From Streptomyces sp. SLBN-118 (lineage in GTDB: Bacteria; Actinomycetota; Actinomycetes; Streptomycetales; Streptomycetaceae), in assembly GCF_006715635.1 (NCBI RefSeq), contig NZ_VFNP01000002.1, forward strand, positions 248,001 to 312,000: a DNA stretch of 64,000 nucleotides, in the 5' to 3' direction. Numbering within the stretch: position 1 is the stretch's first letter; every line of letters starts with the position of its first letter. Below, piece after piece: positions 8,767-16,872 of this stretch. Both the position numbers and the translations under genes were made by a program. The notes beneath the pieces are model-generated. The model did no database searches, was not told where the DNA came from, and worked only from the letters and a program-made list of their open reading frames with translations.

Positions 8767-9822
8767 TTACTCGCCCCGCAGGATGCGGGCGAGTTCCTCG
8801 TCCATGTCGACCTCGCCGGTCTCCGCGGCGGTTTCGATCCAGTCCAGGACGGCCCGGCAGCGGGCGAGGTTCTGCGAAAGGACGGCCCGCTCGTCGCCGG
8901 ACAGGTGCCGGTCGCGCAGTTGGGGAACGGTCTTCCCGCAGGCGGACACGAAGTGGTGGCAGGCGCCGACCAGGTCGAGGAACTCCTCGGTCCGCTCGAT
9001 CTTCCGCACCGTCCGCCCCGCCGGTGTCTCGCGGCGGAAGGCGTCCGCCTGTTGCTGGGAGCGGTCGGTCTGTGCCCGGTTGACCGCGTGCCGGGCGGTG
9101 TCGTCGGCGACCACCCTGGCCGCGACTTCCGGACGGCGCAGCACGTCCGAGGCGACCTGCGCCGCGACCTGGTCGTCCTCGATGAGGTCGTGGACGACCT
9201 CGGTCTTGTGCTGGGTGGTCTGCGCTTTGTTGACCATGTGCCGGGCGGTGTCGTCCGCGACGACTTTGGCCGCCACCGCCGGACGGCGCAGCACGTCCGC
9301 GGCCACCTGGGCCGCGACCTCGTCGTCGCCGGCCAGGCGGTGAATGGCCGCCACCTTCTGCGCAGGCGTCTCGGGACGGTCCGGGCTCTGCCCGACGTGC
9401 TTCTTGGCCAGGCCCGTCGTCCAGCGCCGCACCCTGGCCTGCTCGTCCAGCGGAGGGGCGCCGATCGCCCCGAAGCGCTCGGTGTCGTCACCGATGGACG
9501 CCAGGATGCAGTGGACCTTGTGGGAGACGTCCTGGCGACGCTGTTCCTCAGGCCAGCGGTGGGCGGCGTACCGGTAGCTGCGGACCGTACTCAGCGCCAG
9601 ACCGAGATCGTCCGCGTAGATCTGCAATGAGGCTTCGACGCTGAACAGGTCCTCGCCGACGGCCGGATGGGCGCCGCCGAGCGGCTGCATCGGCTCGATC
9701 TCCAGCGCGTGGTCCCCGATGGTGAACTGGATGCGCTGCATCTGCCCGACCAGTTCCCGGTCGCCGGCAACGATCTGCTCGTAGCGCTCGCGGGTTATGT
9801 GGCCGATCGTCGCGGTGGGCAT
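8767..9822 (-). CDS. DUF6192 family protein with an internal tandem repeat
   Basis: A 351-residue protein from ATG 9820-9822. It follows the DUF6192 layout: an N-terminal segment (TRERYEQIVAGDRELV, FTIGDHALEIEPM), an HTH-like stretch around LALSTVRSYRYAAHRWP, then a long helical region and a conserved C-terminus (DWIETAAETGEVDMDEELA). Two adjacent copies of a 37-residue unit are present: VAAQVAADVLRRPAVAAKVV followed by ADDTARHMVNKAQT, and the matching VAAQVASDVLRRPEVAARVV with ADDTARHAVNRAQT. DUF6192 genes are typical of actinobacterial plasmids and integrated elements. The HTH-like segment suggests DNA binding or partition, but the function is unproven. It is the first gene of the operon with the RacP-like gene. 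Confidence 0.75.
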   Translation of the reverse strand: MPTATIGHITRERYEQIVAGDRELVGQMQRIQFTIGDHALEIEPMQPLGGAHPAVGEDLFSVEASLQIYADDLGLALSTVRSYRYAAHRWPEEQRRQDVSHKVHCILASIGDDTERFGAIGAPPLDEQARVRRWTTGLAKKHVGQSPDRPETPAQKVAAIHRLAGDDEVAAQVAADVLRRPAVAAKVVADDTARHMVNKAQTTQHKTEVVHDLIEDDQVAAQVASDVLRRPEVAARVVADDTARHAVNRAQTDRSQQQADAFRRETPAGRTVRKIERTEEFLDLVGACHHFVSACGKTVPQLRDRHLSGDERAVLSQNLARCRAVLDWIETAAETGEVDMDEELARILRGE

Positions 9823-9943
9823 GACGCCTCACCATCTCTCACGGGCAAGGGTCCGGCAGACCGGACCACCGGCGACAACACCCCGGCCCAACTCCCGCCA
9901 GAGTCAACCCACTTCGAGATCCAACACCAGCAATGACAGCAAT

Positions 9944-10020
9944 TGACCGTTCGAAAGCAAATCGGACACATGAACCGTTCGCGAAAGCGTTTATCCGGAC
10001 GATTGGACGAACGGTTCCTT
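9944..10020 (-). repeat. 77-bp repeat, copy A (right end of the element)
   Basis: On the minus strand it starts AAGGAACCGTTCG and ends TTCGAACGGTCA. A related sequence lies outside the element at 17082-17158 on the plus strand. The copy here contains a 10-bp inverted pair, GAACCGTTCG and CGAACGGTTC. In one frame both copies read NRSxxRPDKRF followed by Cys-x-x-Cys, and most differences fall in third codon positions, so the repeat may derive from coding sequence. Confidence 0.7.
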
Positions 10021-10305
10021 CCGAACCACCCACGCCCTCCGGCGGCACTTCGCCGAGCAGTACACCGCGTTGCTGCGGTGATCCACCCCCGCCACCCAGA
10101 CCGCCCCGCACACCGGACAGACCCGCCGACCCTCGTCCCGCTCCAGCGCGGCCGTCCGCAGCTTCACCCGCCGCAACCGGCGCCACTGCCTGGAACGACA
10201 CAGGCCCGAGCAGAACACCGCCCGCGGCCCGGCACCCGGCCCCAGCCAGTCACCGCAGCCCGGACACCGCCGCCCGCGCACAGGCCCATCGATCCCGGCC
10301 ACCAA
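9991..10305 (-). CDS. Small double zinc-ribbon protein encoded in the element's right end
   Basis: A 104-residue basic protein from GTG 10305. It carries two treble-clef-like units: CPGCGDW with FCSGLCRSRQWRR, and CPVCGAVW with AVYCSAKCRRRAW. Each unit thus has a Cys-x-x-Cys and a Cys-x-x-x-Cys pair. The spacing and basic stretches between units suggest zinc-dependent nucleic-acid binding. The gene lies wholly within the inverted repeat, starting about 50 bp from the element's outer end; the left repeat carries a decayed copy. It could bind the element ends or be a passenger. The frame ends in VRKEPFVQSSG, but a shift near 10010 would extend it into a third Cys-rich segment, so the C-terminus may be frameshifted. 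I know no named family for it. Confidence 0.6.
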   Translation of the reverse strand: MVAGIDGPVRGRRCPGCGDWLGPGAGPRAVFCSGLCRSRQWRRLRRVKLRTAALERDEGRRVCPVCGAVWVAGVDHRSNAVYCSAKCRRRAWVVRKEPFVQSSG

Positions 10306-10356
10306 ACCAGACTAGACCCGCTCAAAGATCCATACCGGAGGAAGAGAAACAGGCAC
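10011..10356 (-). repeat. Right inverted repeat of the 5.6 kb element
   Basis: Counterpart of 4757-5039 in inverted orientation, fuller than the left copy by about 60 bp. The outer end, read inward on the minus strand, is GTGCCTGTTTCTCTTCCTCC. The flanking target duplication is TCA at 10357-10359. Confidence 0.85.
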
Positions 10357-11189
10357 TCACCGCCGATCAACGCCTCGCTGAATGAGGCGTCGCCGCCGAT
10401 CTCCGCTCCCCCGAAGCGGGCGTCACCGCTGAACTTCGCCCCGTCGAACCAGGCGTCGCCGCCGATCTTCGCCTGGCTGAAGGAGACGTCGCCGCTGAAC
10501 TCCGCTCCGCGGAATCCGGCGTAGCTGCCGATCTCCGCCTTGCTGAACCATGCGTCGCCGTTGAACTTCGCATCGCGGAATCCGGCGTGGCCGCGAATCT
10601 CCGCCGCATCGAACGAGGTGTGGCCGCCAATCTCCGCGCTGCGGAATCCGGCGTGGCCACCGATCTTCGTCCCGTCGAACCGGGCGTGTCCGCCGCTTTT
10701 CGCACCGTCGAACCAGGCGTCGCCGCTGATGTCCGCCCCGCTGAACAAGGCGTCGCCACCGATCTCCACGCCGTCGAACCAGGCGTCGCCACCGATCTCC
10801 ACGCCGTTGAACCGGGCCTCGCCGCCGATCTCCACGCCGTTGAACGAGGCGTCACCGCTGATCTTCGCCCAGCCGAACCTGGCATCGCCGCTGAACCTCG
10901 CGCCGCCGAACTGGGCGCGACCGAGACAGGGCCGGTCTGTGGCCAAGTCCCTGAGCGAGGTGAGCAGTTCGCTCAGCAGTTCCTCGGTGAAGACGGTGCC
11001 ACGGTGGTCGATGTCGGAGCCGGGGGCCAAGGTGGCCAGGTAGGCGGTGCGCTCAGCATCGTCCAGGTGGGCCAGGCAGGCGTCGTGTCCAGGGACATGG
11101 ATGCCGCGGCAGCCAACCGGGGCGGCCTGCGCCGCACTGCGGCCGCAGTGCGGCCAGCGCGGTGGGAGATCGGGGCTCGGATGCATCAT
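10357..11189 (-). pseudogene. 5' half of the disrupted pentapeptide-repeat protein
   Basis: About 277 residues from ATG 11189. The N-terminus WPHCGRSAAQAAPVGCRGIH with HDACLAHLDDAERTAYLATL and DIDHRGTVFTEELL is typical of Streptomyces pentapeptide-repeat membrane proteins, with Cys residues that may bind zinc. It is followed by about 35 pentapeptides of the form GDARF, DGVEI, GGDAWF, predicted to fold as a right-handed quadrilateral beta-helix. The frame runs into the 5.6 kb element at codon GGT/GA and would add an unrelated tail. The missing half is at 3594-4756. The DNA is internally repetitive (near-repeats of about 60 bp), reflecting the protein repeats. Confidence 0.85.
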
Positions 11190-11314
11190 GCCTCAAAGAC
11201 GTTCCGGCACCCCCGGGCAGTTGCCACATCCGGCACCGGCCGGCGCGGGCACCTACGCCGGCCTGGCGGCGATGCGCCGGCAGGTCAATCGGGTGTCGCA
11301 GCCTCGTGACGACT

Positions 11315-11347
11315 GAAGGGGGAGCCCGGTGACCGGACTCCCCCTTC
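11315..11347 (-). terminator. Hairpin after the STAS fragment
   Basis: Ten-bp stem GAAGGGGGAG paired with CTCCCCCTTC, with a 13-nt loop that can itself form CCGG/CCGG. It sits 16 bp past the stop of the minus-strand STAS fragment. Confidence 0.75.
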
Positions 11348-11362
11348 GCTTGTTCAACGTGT

Positions 11363-11509
11363 TCAGCGCAGGCGCAGCGCCTCGCTGATCGTGGTGAACA
11401 GGTCGGTCTGGTTCGTGACGCCGAGGACCCGGTACGCCAGCGGGCCTTGCCCGGCGATGCGGACCTGGGTTCCGGCGTGGTCATTGGATGTTGCTACGAA
11501 ATCCGTCAT
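11363..11509 (-). pseudogene. STAS-domain anti-sigma antagonist fragment
   Basis: A 48-residue frame (MTDFVATSNDHAGTQVRIAG, then QGPLAYRVLGVTNQTDLFTT and ISEALRLR) matches the C-terminal third of STAS-domain anti-anti-sigma factors, which are normally about 110 residues. The phosphorylatable Ser region is absent. A strong terminator follows, so this is the genuine 3' end of a gene that has lost its 5' part. Confidence 0.6.
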
Positions 11510-11609
11510 GGACTGAACGCATCACGCGCCACTTCCGTATGTAGCTCAGCGCTTCCCCCGCAGCCGGGCCAGGTACCGGGCCGACCGGCTATGAAGCATA
11601 GGAGTTGCA

Positions 11610-13613
11610 ATGGGACATTCAGCCAGAAGACGCTCAAGACGAGGCGGGAGAGCATTCGTTGCCTCGATCGCGCTGATGCTGGGCGGGGGTGGTCTCATCG
11701 CGGTCAACTCCTACGCCTCCGCCGGCGAAGTGTGGGGTTCTTCGACCGGTGGCGAACAACAGCAGAACCAGACCCGGAGCGCCGAATCCTCTGCGTCCAC
11801 CATCAAGTGTCCTGAGGTTGCCAACGCCCTGCCCGAGGTGCCGGAGACGGCGAAGCCCGAGGTCGACCGTGAACTGGCCACGATGGACAGCCAGATCACT
11901 GAGGCGTACCAGCGGTTCGTGGACCAGAAGGAGCAGATAGGCAAGGATCCACAGTTCGCCCAGAAGGCTGTCCTCAAGCCGCTGAAGGACAAGCGCGCGG
12001 CGAGCATCGACCGCATCTCTGCAGCCATCAGCCGTGCGACGGAAAAAAGTCCGCAGGGACTTGAGACTCTGGCACCGTGCACCCTGCAGGTCGACGACAC
12101 GGACGAGGGCAAGAACCAGGGACAGCGCCAGGACCAGGGCGACGGCCAGAACGGCGACGGCAAGCAGGACAACGACAATCAGGCCGGCAACGGCGGCCAG
12201 AACGGCAACGGCCCCAAGGCCTCCGACTTCGTCGACATCCAGACCGTGCAGCCCAACGTCCGCAAGCCCGATGAGCTGAGTGACGCCTCCCGCGGCGTCT
12301 TCGCGACCGAATGCGGTGTCAACGCGAACGGAAAGTTCAACCCGGACAATGTGATCGTCGCCCCCGGCGTGAGCAACGGTGCCCACCACATGCACGACTA
12401 CGTGGGCAACCAGGCCAACGACGCGTTTGCGAGCGACGACGATCTCGCAGGTGGGGAGACCACCTGCCGTAACCAAGGGGACAAGTCGACTTACTACTGG
12501 CCGGTCCTGCGTCTGCGGAACGGCCAGAACGAGAACGACGCCAATGCGGAGGGCGGCGGCAAGGACCAGAATGTCGGCGAGATCCAGACGCCGTCTCAGG
12601 TCACGCTGAATTTCGTTGGAAGCCCGGTCGGCAAGGTAACCGCGATGCCCCGCTTCCTGCGGATCATCACCGGTGACGCCAAAGCCCATGTCAACGGCAA
12701 CGCAAACGCCAATGCCTCCTGGAGCTGCACCGGGTTCGAGGATCGTCAGCTGAAGGACAAGTACCCGATCTGCCCCGAAGGCAGCCGGGTGGTCCGTTCC
12801 TTCAAGTTCCAGAGTTGCTGGGACGGCCAGAACATCGACAGTGCCAACCACCGTACCCACGTGGCTTTCGCCGACCAGAACGGCCGCTGCGCAAACGGCT
12901 TCCGTGCCATCCCGCAGCTCGTGCAGCGGATCGTCTACGACGTGCCGCCGCCGGTCCTCGAGGGGGACAACCCCGCGGTGTTCGCGGTCGACTCCTTCCC
13001 CGAGCAGCTGCACAAGCCGGTCACCGACCACGGCGACTTCATCAACGTCTTCGATGACGACCTCATGCAGGAGTTGGTTCGCTGCATCAACGACGGACGC
13101 AAGTGCGGCTCAGGCGACCCGGCCACCCCTCCGCCCAGCAATGCAGAAGAGCCCGAGGTTGAGCCCTCCGGCGCCGCCACTCCCGGTGCCCAGGACACGC
13201 AGGAGCCCGCGAAGGAGGAGCAGAAGCCCGAGAACCCGACCGGTCCGGCCGTCAGCGCTCCCCCCGCGCAGGGCGAGCCGTCCGCCACGCCCAAGGTGCA
13301 GAAGCCGAAGGCCGCCGTGGCATCGAATGCCGCCACTCCCCGTGCGCAAGGCGAGCCGTCCGCCACACCCAAGGCGCAGAAGCCGAAGGCCGCCGTGGCA
13401 TCGAATGCCGCCACTCCCGGTGCACAGGGCACGCCGGAGTCCGGTGGGAACAAGCCGGTGCCGAACGACGCCGGCAAGCCGCAGACCGCCGAGGGCGGAC
13501 TTGCCTCCACCGGCGCCCAGCTGTGGCCCTCCGCGGCAGGAGCCGTGCTGCTGATCGCAGGCATCGTGCTTCTCCGGGCGGGCAAGCGCCGTGAGGCCGC
13601 CCGTCATCGGTGA
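11610..13613 (+). CDS. Secreted DUF1996 protein with LAXTG sortase signal
   Basis: A 667-residue protein from ATG 11610 with an AGGAG site. It has an N-terminal signal peptide (basic RRRSRRGG, then AFVASIALMLGGGGLIAV). A Gln/Asp/Asn-rich linker (about residues 165-205) leads to a DUF1996 domain: ATECGVNANGKFNPDNVIVA, GAHHMHDYVGN, TTYYWPVLR-type motifs, SWSCTGFEDR, and the disulphide-rich end. The C-terminal linker holds two copies of a 27-residue unit with GEPSATPK, QKPKAAVASNAATP. The protein ends with LASTGAQ, a hydrophobic span (AAGAVLLIAGIVLLRAG) and basic residues, the LAXTG signal used by class E sortases of Streptomyces. It is therefore predicted to be covalently wall-anchored. DUF1996 proteins are of unknown function; polysaccharide-related roles are often suspected. 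Confidence 0.88.
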   Translation: MGHSARRRSRRGGRAFVASIALMLGGGGLIAVNSYASAGEVWGSSTGGEQQQNQTRSAESSASTIKCPEVANALPEVPETAKPEVDRELATMDSQITEAYQRFVDQKEQIGKDPQFAQKAVLKPLKDKRAASIDRISAAISRATEKSPQGLETLAPCTLQVDDTDEGKNQGQRQDQGDGQNGDGKQDNDNQAGNGGQNGNGPKASDFVDIQTVQPNVRKPDELSDASRGVFATECGVNANGKFNPDNVIVAPGVSNGAHHMHDYVGNQANDAFASDDDLAGGETTCRNQGDKSTYYWPVLRLRNGQNENDANAEGGGKDQNVGEIQTPSQVTLNFVGSPVGKVTAMPRFLRIITGDAKAHVNGNANANASWSCTGFEDRQLKDKYPICPEGSRVVRSFKFQSCWDGQNIDSANHRTHVAFADQNGRCANGFRAIPQLVQRIVYDVPPPVLEGDNPAVFAVDSFPEQLHKPVTDHGDFINVFDDDLMQELVRCINDGRKCGSGDPATPPPSNAEEPEVEPSGAATPGAQDTQEPAKEEQKPENPTGPAVSAPPAQGEPSATPKVQKPKAAVASNAATPRAQGEPSATPKAQKPKAAVASNAATPGAQGTPESGGNKPVPNDAGKPQTAEGGLASTGAQLWPSAAGAVLLIAGIVLLRAGKRREAARHR

Positions 13614-13628
13614 AGTCGGCCTCGCATC

Positions 13629-13668
13629 GGCCCTGGCCGGATCCGCGAACGCGGGCCCGGCCAGGGCC
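13629..13668 (+). terminator. Hairpin after the DUF1996 gene
   Basis: Twelve-bp stem GGCCCTGGCCGG paired with CCGGCCAGGGCC, 16-nt loop, 15 bp after the stop. Confidence 0.8.
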
Positions 13669-13756
13669 GCCTGCGGCATCGTGTGGTGCGATCCGCAGGA
13701 GAGGCGTGCTCCGAGGAGCACTCGCGCAGGAGTCCGTCGGGCTCTCAAGGTCCGCC

Positions 13757-14254
13757 ACTGCGGCCGTGGTTGTATGCGGGACTGCCGTGGGTTCGGCGTA
13801 CCTGTCCGAGGGGCGGGTCATCCGCGGGGCATGCGGCTGAGCCGGTGAGATCGGCAGTCCGCCCATGACCACACCGCAGGGCGTCCACCGCCTCGACGAA
13901 CTGGCGGGTGGCGGCGCAATCGTGCGTGCGGCAGGATTGCCACCGGAGTTGATCCACGCCGCGCTCGCCGTGGGGGACCGCAGCGTGCAGGCCCTGGTGC
14001 ACGCGGCGGGTGAGGTGTTCGGGCTGGCGCTCGCCTCGCTGGTCAATGTCCTGAACCCGGATGCGGTCCGGGTCGCGGGTGGCACCCTTGGCTACCGAGG
14101 CTACTGGGACGCCGCGCTGAGGACCGCGCAAGAAAACGCGCTCCCCGAACTGTGGCACGCCTGCACGGTCGCCCGGATCGAGAACCCGGAACTGGTCGTC
14201 GCCCGCGGCGCCATCCGGCTGGCGACCGCGATGGCTGACGGTAAGGCTTGGGTC
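13757..14254 (+). pseudogene. ROK-family kinase/regulator remnant with in-frame stop
   Basis: One frame gives AAVVVCGTAVGSAYLSEGRV, IRGACG, a TGA stop at 13838-13840, then AGEIGSPPMTTPQGVHRLDE. This corresponds to the ROK segment of GxGxGxxxxGxxxRGxxGxAGEIG. The rest follows the ROK C-terminal domain (LASLVNVLNPDAVRVAGGTL, ELVVARGAIRLATAMA). The N-terminal ATP-binding part and any HTH domain are absent. The zinc-motif region is degenerate. ROK proteins are sugar kinases or sugar-responsive repressors; this copy is inactive. Confidence 0.7.
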
Positions 14255-14592
14255 CGTCAGTACGCATCGGTGCTGTTTGCGCCCAGGGCCGGCGCCGCTC
14301 GTAGAAGCCCTCCATGCGAATCGCCACGATCAGCTCAACCTTGGACCCCGGCGCCGTCGACACCCCCTCCGCACGGAGCATGCCCATGCTCCAACCGCAA
14401 GCCGCCGCCCGACAACCAGCCCAAACCCAATGCTGGCATGGCCAGTCAAAGGAGGCCCGGAGGTAATCGCCGCAGGCGACGCCGGAAGCGCCCTTGACGG
14501 GACAGGGCGGCTCTCATCATGACCAGGCGGGGGCTCCAGCCAAGTACACGATCGTGTCACCTGTCGATGGCCATCCACCACCTCCAACTTCC
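14255..14592. other. Intergenic region, 338 bp
   Basis: No recognisable gene, repeat or clear terminator. Confidence 0.5.
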
Positions 14593-15732
14593 TCACTCGT
14601 ACGTTCGAGGGAGACGCGAGCCTGTGCACGGGTGGCGCGGCTCTCCTCCCGATGGCCCTGTCGCCGCGTCAGGCGGGCTGCCTTGCTGTCCGATCCGGCG
14701 GATCGCCTCCAGCGGGTAGGGGGTTGCCCGGCTCTCCTGCTGGAATTGGCGATAGAAGTCCCCCATCACTGCGGCGACCGGCGCGTGACGGACGAGGACT
14801 GCCGCGACCTCCGCTGGAATTTCCCCGTGGGGCACCACACCCTGGGCGCAGGTGCGCACAAACGCCCTGCGTTCTTCCGGCTCGTACCCGTACAGAGCGA
14901 AGGCCAGCCAATTCACCAGATACGTGACGGTGTAGCTCCGGTCGTAGGTGCGGTGCCGGTCGAAGAAGCCGGCCTCGTCCTGTGTGAGCTCGAACCGGGA
15001 GGAGATCGCGAGGCCGTAGTCGGCGAAGAAAAGCCGCCGACCGTCGGTCAGGATATTCTCGAAGTGGGCGTCGAAGTGAAGCAGCCCGCGGGCGTTCATG
15101 AACGAGATGCCGGCTTTCAGCTCGTTGTCCACCATGGCGCAGGCCCGCCCGGCCGCCTCGTCACCGGCGATCTGGACACCCAACCAGTCGTGCAGGTTCT
15201 GCGGAATGTACTCCAGGAACAGCATCAGGCTCGCCGAGGACTGCTGGAGAGCCTCGATCCGGCGGCGTATCCCCGATTCACCTCCCCAGTAGGCGACAGC
15301 TCGTTCCACATCGGCCAGTTCCTCGGGAAGTGGCCGGCCAGAGGCTGGTAGCACCCGCCAGTGGTACATCAGTGGGAAACCCTCGTAGTCTCCCGCGATC
15401 GCCCAGTTCGTCGTCATGGTGTGCACGGCCAGCTCCCGCCAAGCGCCGAAACCCGGGCCGCCGATACTGCCGATACCGTACTGGCAGAAGTCCGGCAGTC
15501 CGAACAAATTCGCCGTGGAGTGAACGTTCTCCGGCCGTCGCTCCAGGTCGGTCAGGCGTAGCTGCTTGACGAAGACCGAGGTTCCGTCGACCTCCAGCAG
15601 TACTGAGTTCCCGCCGATGCCGGAACCGATCGGTGTGGCGGCGTCCACGAGCTCGTGCAGTCTGCGATCGCTGCATAGCGCCAGCGATGTGGAAACAGCA
15701 CCGTGGGCGGCCAAACGAGCACTGCGCGACAT
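14593..15732 (-). CDS. Protein-kinase-like/phosphotransferase protein
   Basis: A 379-residue protein. ATG 15732 (MSRSARLAAHG) is preferred over TTG 15765 because of the purine-rich GGGTGAAGAG upstream. The fold looks like an aminoglycoside phosphotransferase or lipopolysaccharide-kinase-type kinase. It has a Gly-rich segment (IGSGIGGNSVLLEVDG), the Lys of VFVKQL, the catalytic loop LLHFDAHFENIL (His-x-Asp with Asn five residues on), and the metal-binding DYG of LFFADYGLAIS. Lysine, catalytic Asp and Asn are all present, so activity is likely. The substrate is unknown. The last 30 residues are low-complexity and may be read-through. It is transcribed toward the ROK remnant and alone. Confidence 0.7.
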   Translation of the reverse strand: MSRSARLAAHGAVSTSLALCSDRRLHELVDAATPIGSGIGGNSVLLEVDGTSVFVKQLRLTDLERRPENVHSTANLFGLPDFCQYGIGSIGGPGFGAWRELAVHTMTTNWAIAGDYEGFPLMYHWRVLPASGRPLPEELADVERAVAYWGGESGIRRRIEALQQSSASLMLFLEYIPQNLHDWLGVQIAGDEAAGRACAMVDNELKAGISFMNARGLLHFDAHFENILTDGRRLFFADYGLAISSRFELTQDEAGFFDRHRTYDRSYTVTYLVNWLAFALYGYEPEERRAFVRTCAQGVVPHGEIPAEVAAVLVRHAPVAAVMGDFYRQFQQESRATPYPLEAIRRIGQQGSPPDAATGPSGGEPRHPCTGSRLPRTYE

Positions 15733-15882
15733 GTCAGGACTCTTCACCCGCAACTGTTGTGCCAACAGCTGCCGTTGGTGCTTGGCGATGCTCTCACCCT
15801 CCAGTTGTCAGGAGTCGCTCTCCCTGGCGATGAACGGCGCCGGACGGCGCGGACTGTGTCGGCGGGATCCGGACGATACGGC

Positions 15883-16872
15883 CTAGCGGCCCAGAGCCGC
15901 CAGGAGTTCGCGTTCGCGTGCCGGGGTCAGGCCGGCGCGGCGGGGGCGGGTCAGGCCTTCTTTGCGCTCCCATTGGAGGAGGTCCGCCAGGAGTTCCGGG
16001 CGGGGGCGGTGGCGTAGGCCCGCTGCGGATGCCGCGGTGCCGGGACGGGCGCTGAAGCCGGACCAGTCCGGGTCGGTCAGCCACATGGCCAGGGATTCCT
16101 CGCCCATGAACTCGGCCACGTTCTGGGACAGCAGCCATGCGGAGTCTGCTTCCACCACGGGGCCGCGGTGTCCGCCGATTTCCCGGGACAGGGCCACCCA
16201 CTCGCCGAACGGGACGATCGGGCCCACCGCGTCGTAGGTGCCGGTGGTGCCCCGCTCGGCGCAGTCGAGCAGCCATGCGGCGAGGTCCCGTACGTCCACC
16301 ACCTGGGTCGGGGTGTCCCGGGAGTCCGGGACCAGGAGCGGCGCCAAGGGGTCGCGGGCCGCGCGGGCGACCCAGTAGCCGGTGCGGCCGCTGGGGTCGC
16401 CCGGCCCGCCGATCAGTCCCGCCCGGGCCACCAGGAGGCGGTCCTTGACGGCGTGTGCCGAGGCTTCTTCGCAGGCCGCCTTGGCCTCGCCGTACTGGTC
16501 CCGGCCGGGTTCGTGCTGTTCGGTGGGGGGCAGTAGTCCGGCCGATTCGTCCGCGCCCGGCTGGGCGTGTGAGGCGTACGCGCTGACCGAGGAAACGTAT
16601 GTCCAGTGGGCCGTGCGGTCCGCGAGGGCTGCCAGCGCTTTGCGGACGAAGCAGGGTTGCCACGACACCTCGACCACGGCGTCCCAGTCCCGGTCGGCCA
16701 CCCGTTCGTAGGCCGATGCCTCACGCCGGTTCACGGGGAGCAGCAGAGCGCCCCCGGCCACCGTGCCGCTCTCGCCGCGGGCCAGGCAGGTCACCCCGTG
16801 CCCGCGTGCCAGTGCCTGTTGTGAGACCTCGCGGCCCAGCCATGCCGTTCCACCCAGTATCAGGATCTCCAT
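15883..16872 (-). CDS. NAD-dependent epimerase/dehydratase (extended SDR)
   Basis: A 329-residue protein from ATG 16872. The N-terminal [14 protein letters not shown] is the Gly-rich NAD(P)-binding loop of atypical or extended SDRs. The active-site region has [10 protein letters not shown] and [10 protein letters not shown], the Tyr-x-x-x-Lys pair (YGEAK). Two-thirds in, [20 protein letters not shown] is the conserved substrate-domain segment of nucleoside-sugar epimerase-like proteins. No membrane segment is present. Proteins of this subgroup in actinobacteria are usually annotated as reductases of unknown substrate. It is monocistronic. The upstream region contains the second copy of the 77-bp repeat. 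Confidence 0.85.
   Translation of the reverse strand: MEILILGGTAWLGREVSQQALARGHGVTCLARGESGTVAGGALLLPVNRREASAYERVADRDWDAVVEVSWQPCFVRKALAALADRTAHWTYVSSVSAYASHAQPGADESAGLLPPTEQHEPGRDQYGEAKAACEEASAHAVKDRLLVARAGLIGGPGDPSGRTGYWVARAARDPLAPLLVPDSRDTPTQVVDVRDLAAWLLDCAERGTTGTYDAVGPIVPFGEWVALSREIGGHRGPVVEADSAWLLSQNVAEFMGEESLAMWLTDPDWSGFSARPGTAASAAGLRHRPRPELLADLLQWERKEGLTRPRRAGLTPARERELLAALGR

Larger units (their letters stand above)
4757..10356. mobile_element. 5.6 kb inverted-repeat-bounded element inserted in the pentapeptide gene
   Basis: Both outer ends begin GTGCC and continue with near-identical sequence facing inward: left GTGCCCTTTCTCAACCTCC, right (minus strand) GTGCCTGTTTCTCTTCCTCC, then CGGTATGGATCTTTGAGCGG on both. 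The flanks carry the same trinucleotide TCA at 4754-4756 and 10357-10359. Removing 4757-10356 and one TCA fuses the two pentapeptide fragments exactly in frame (GGT GAC GCC, reading EALIGGDARFDGALI). This is direct evidence for a single insertion of 5600 bp. Cargo: zinc-ribbon genes in both ends, DUF5994, flavodoxin, an IS5-type transposase, a RacP-like HTH protein and DUF6192. No transposase lies next to the outer ends. The mobilising enzyme is unknown; IS5-family members of the TNA-duplicating groups are one possibility. Confidence 0.85.

Noticed and set aside
10380..10920. Regular near-repeats that could suggest a CRISPR array
   Set aside because: The period and translation match pentapeptide repeats in a coding frame; no spacers of constant length between identical repeats.
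11634..13031. 465-residue minus-strand frame
   Set aside because: Antisense to the DUF1996 gene and without recognisable domains.
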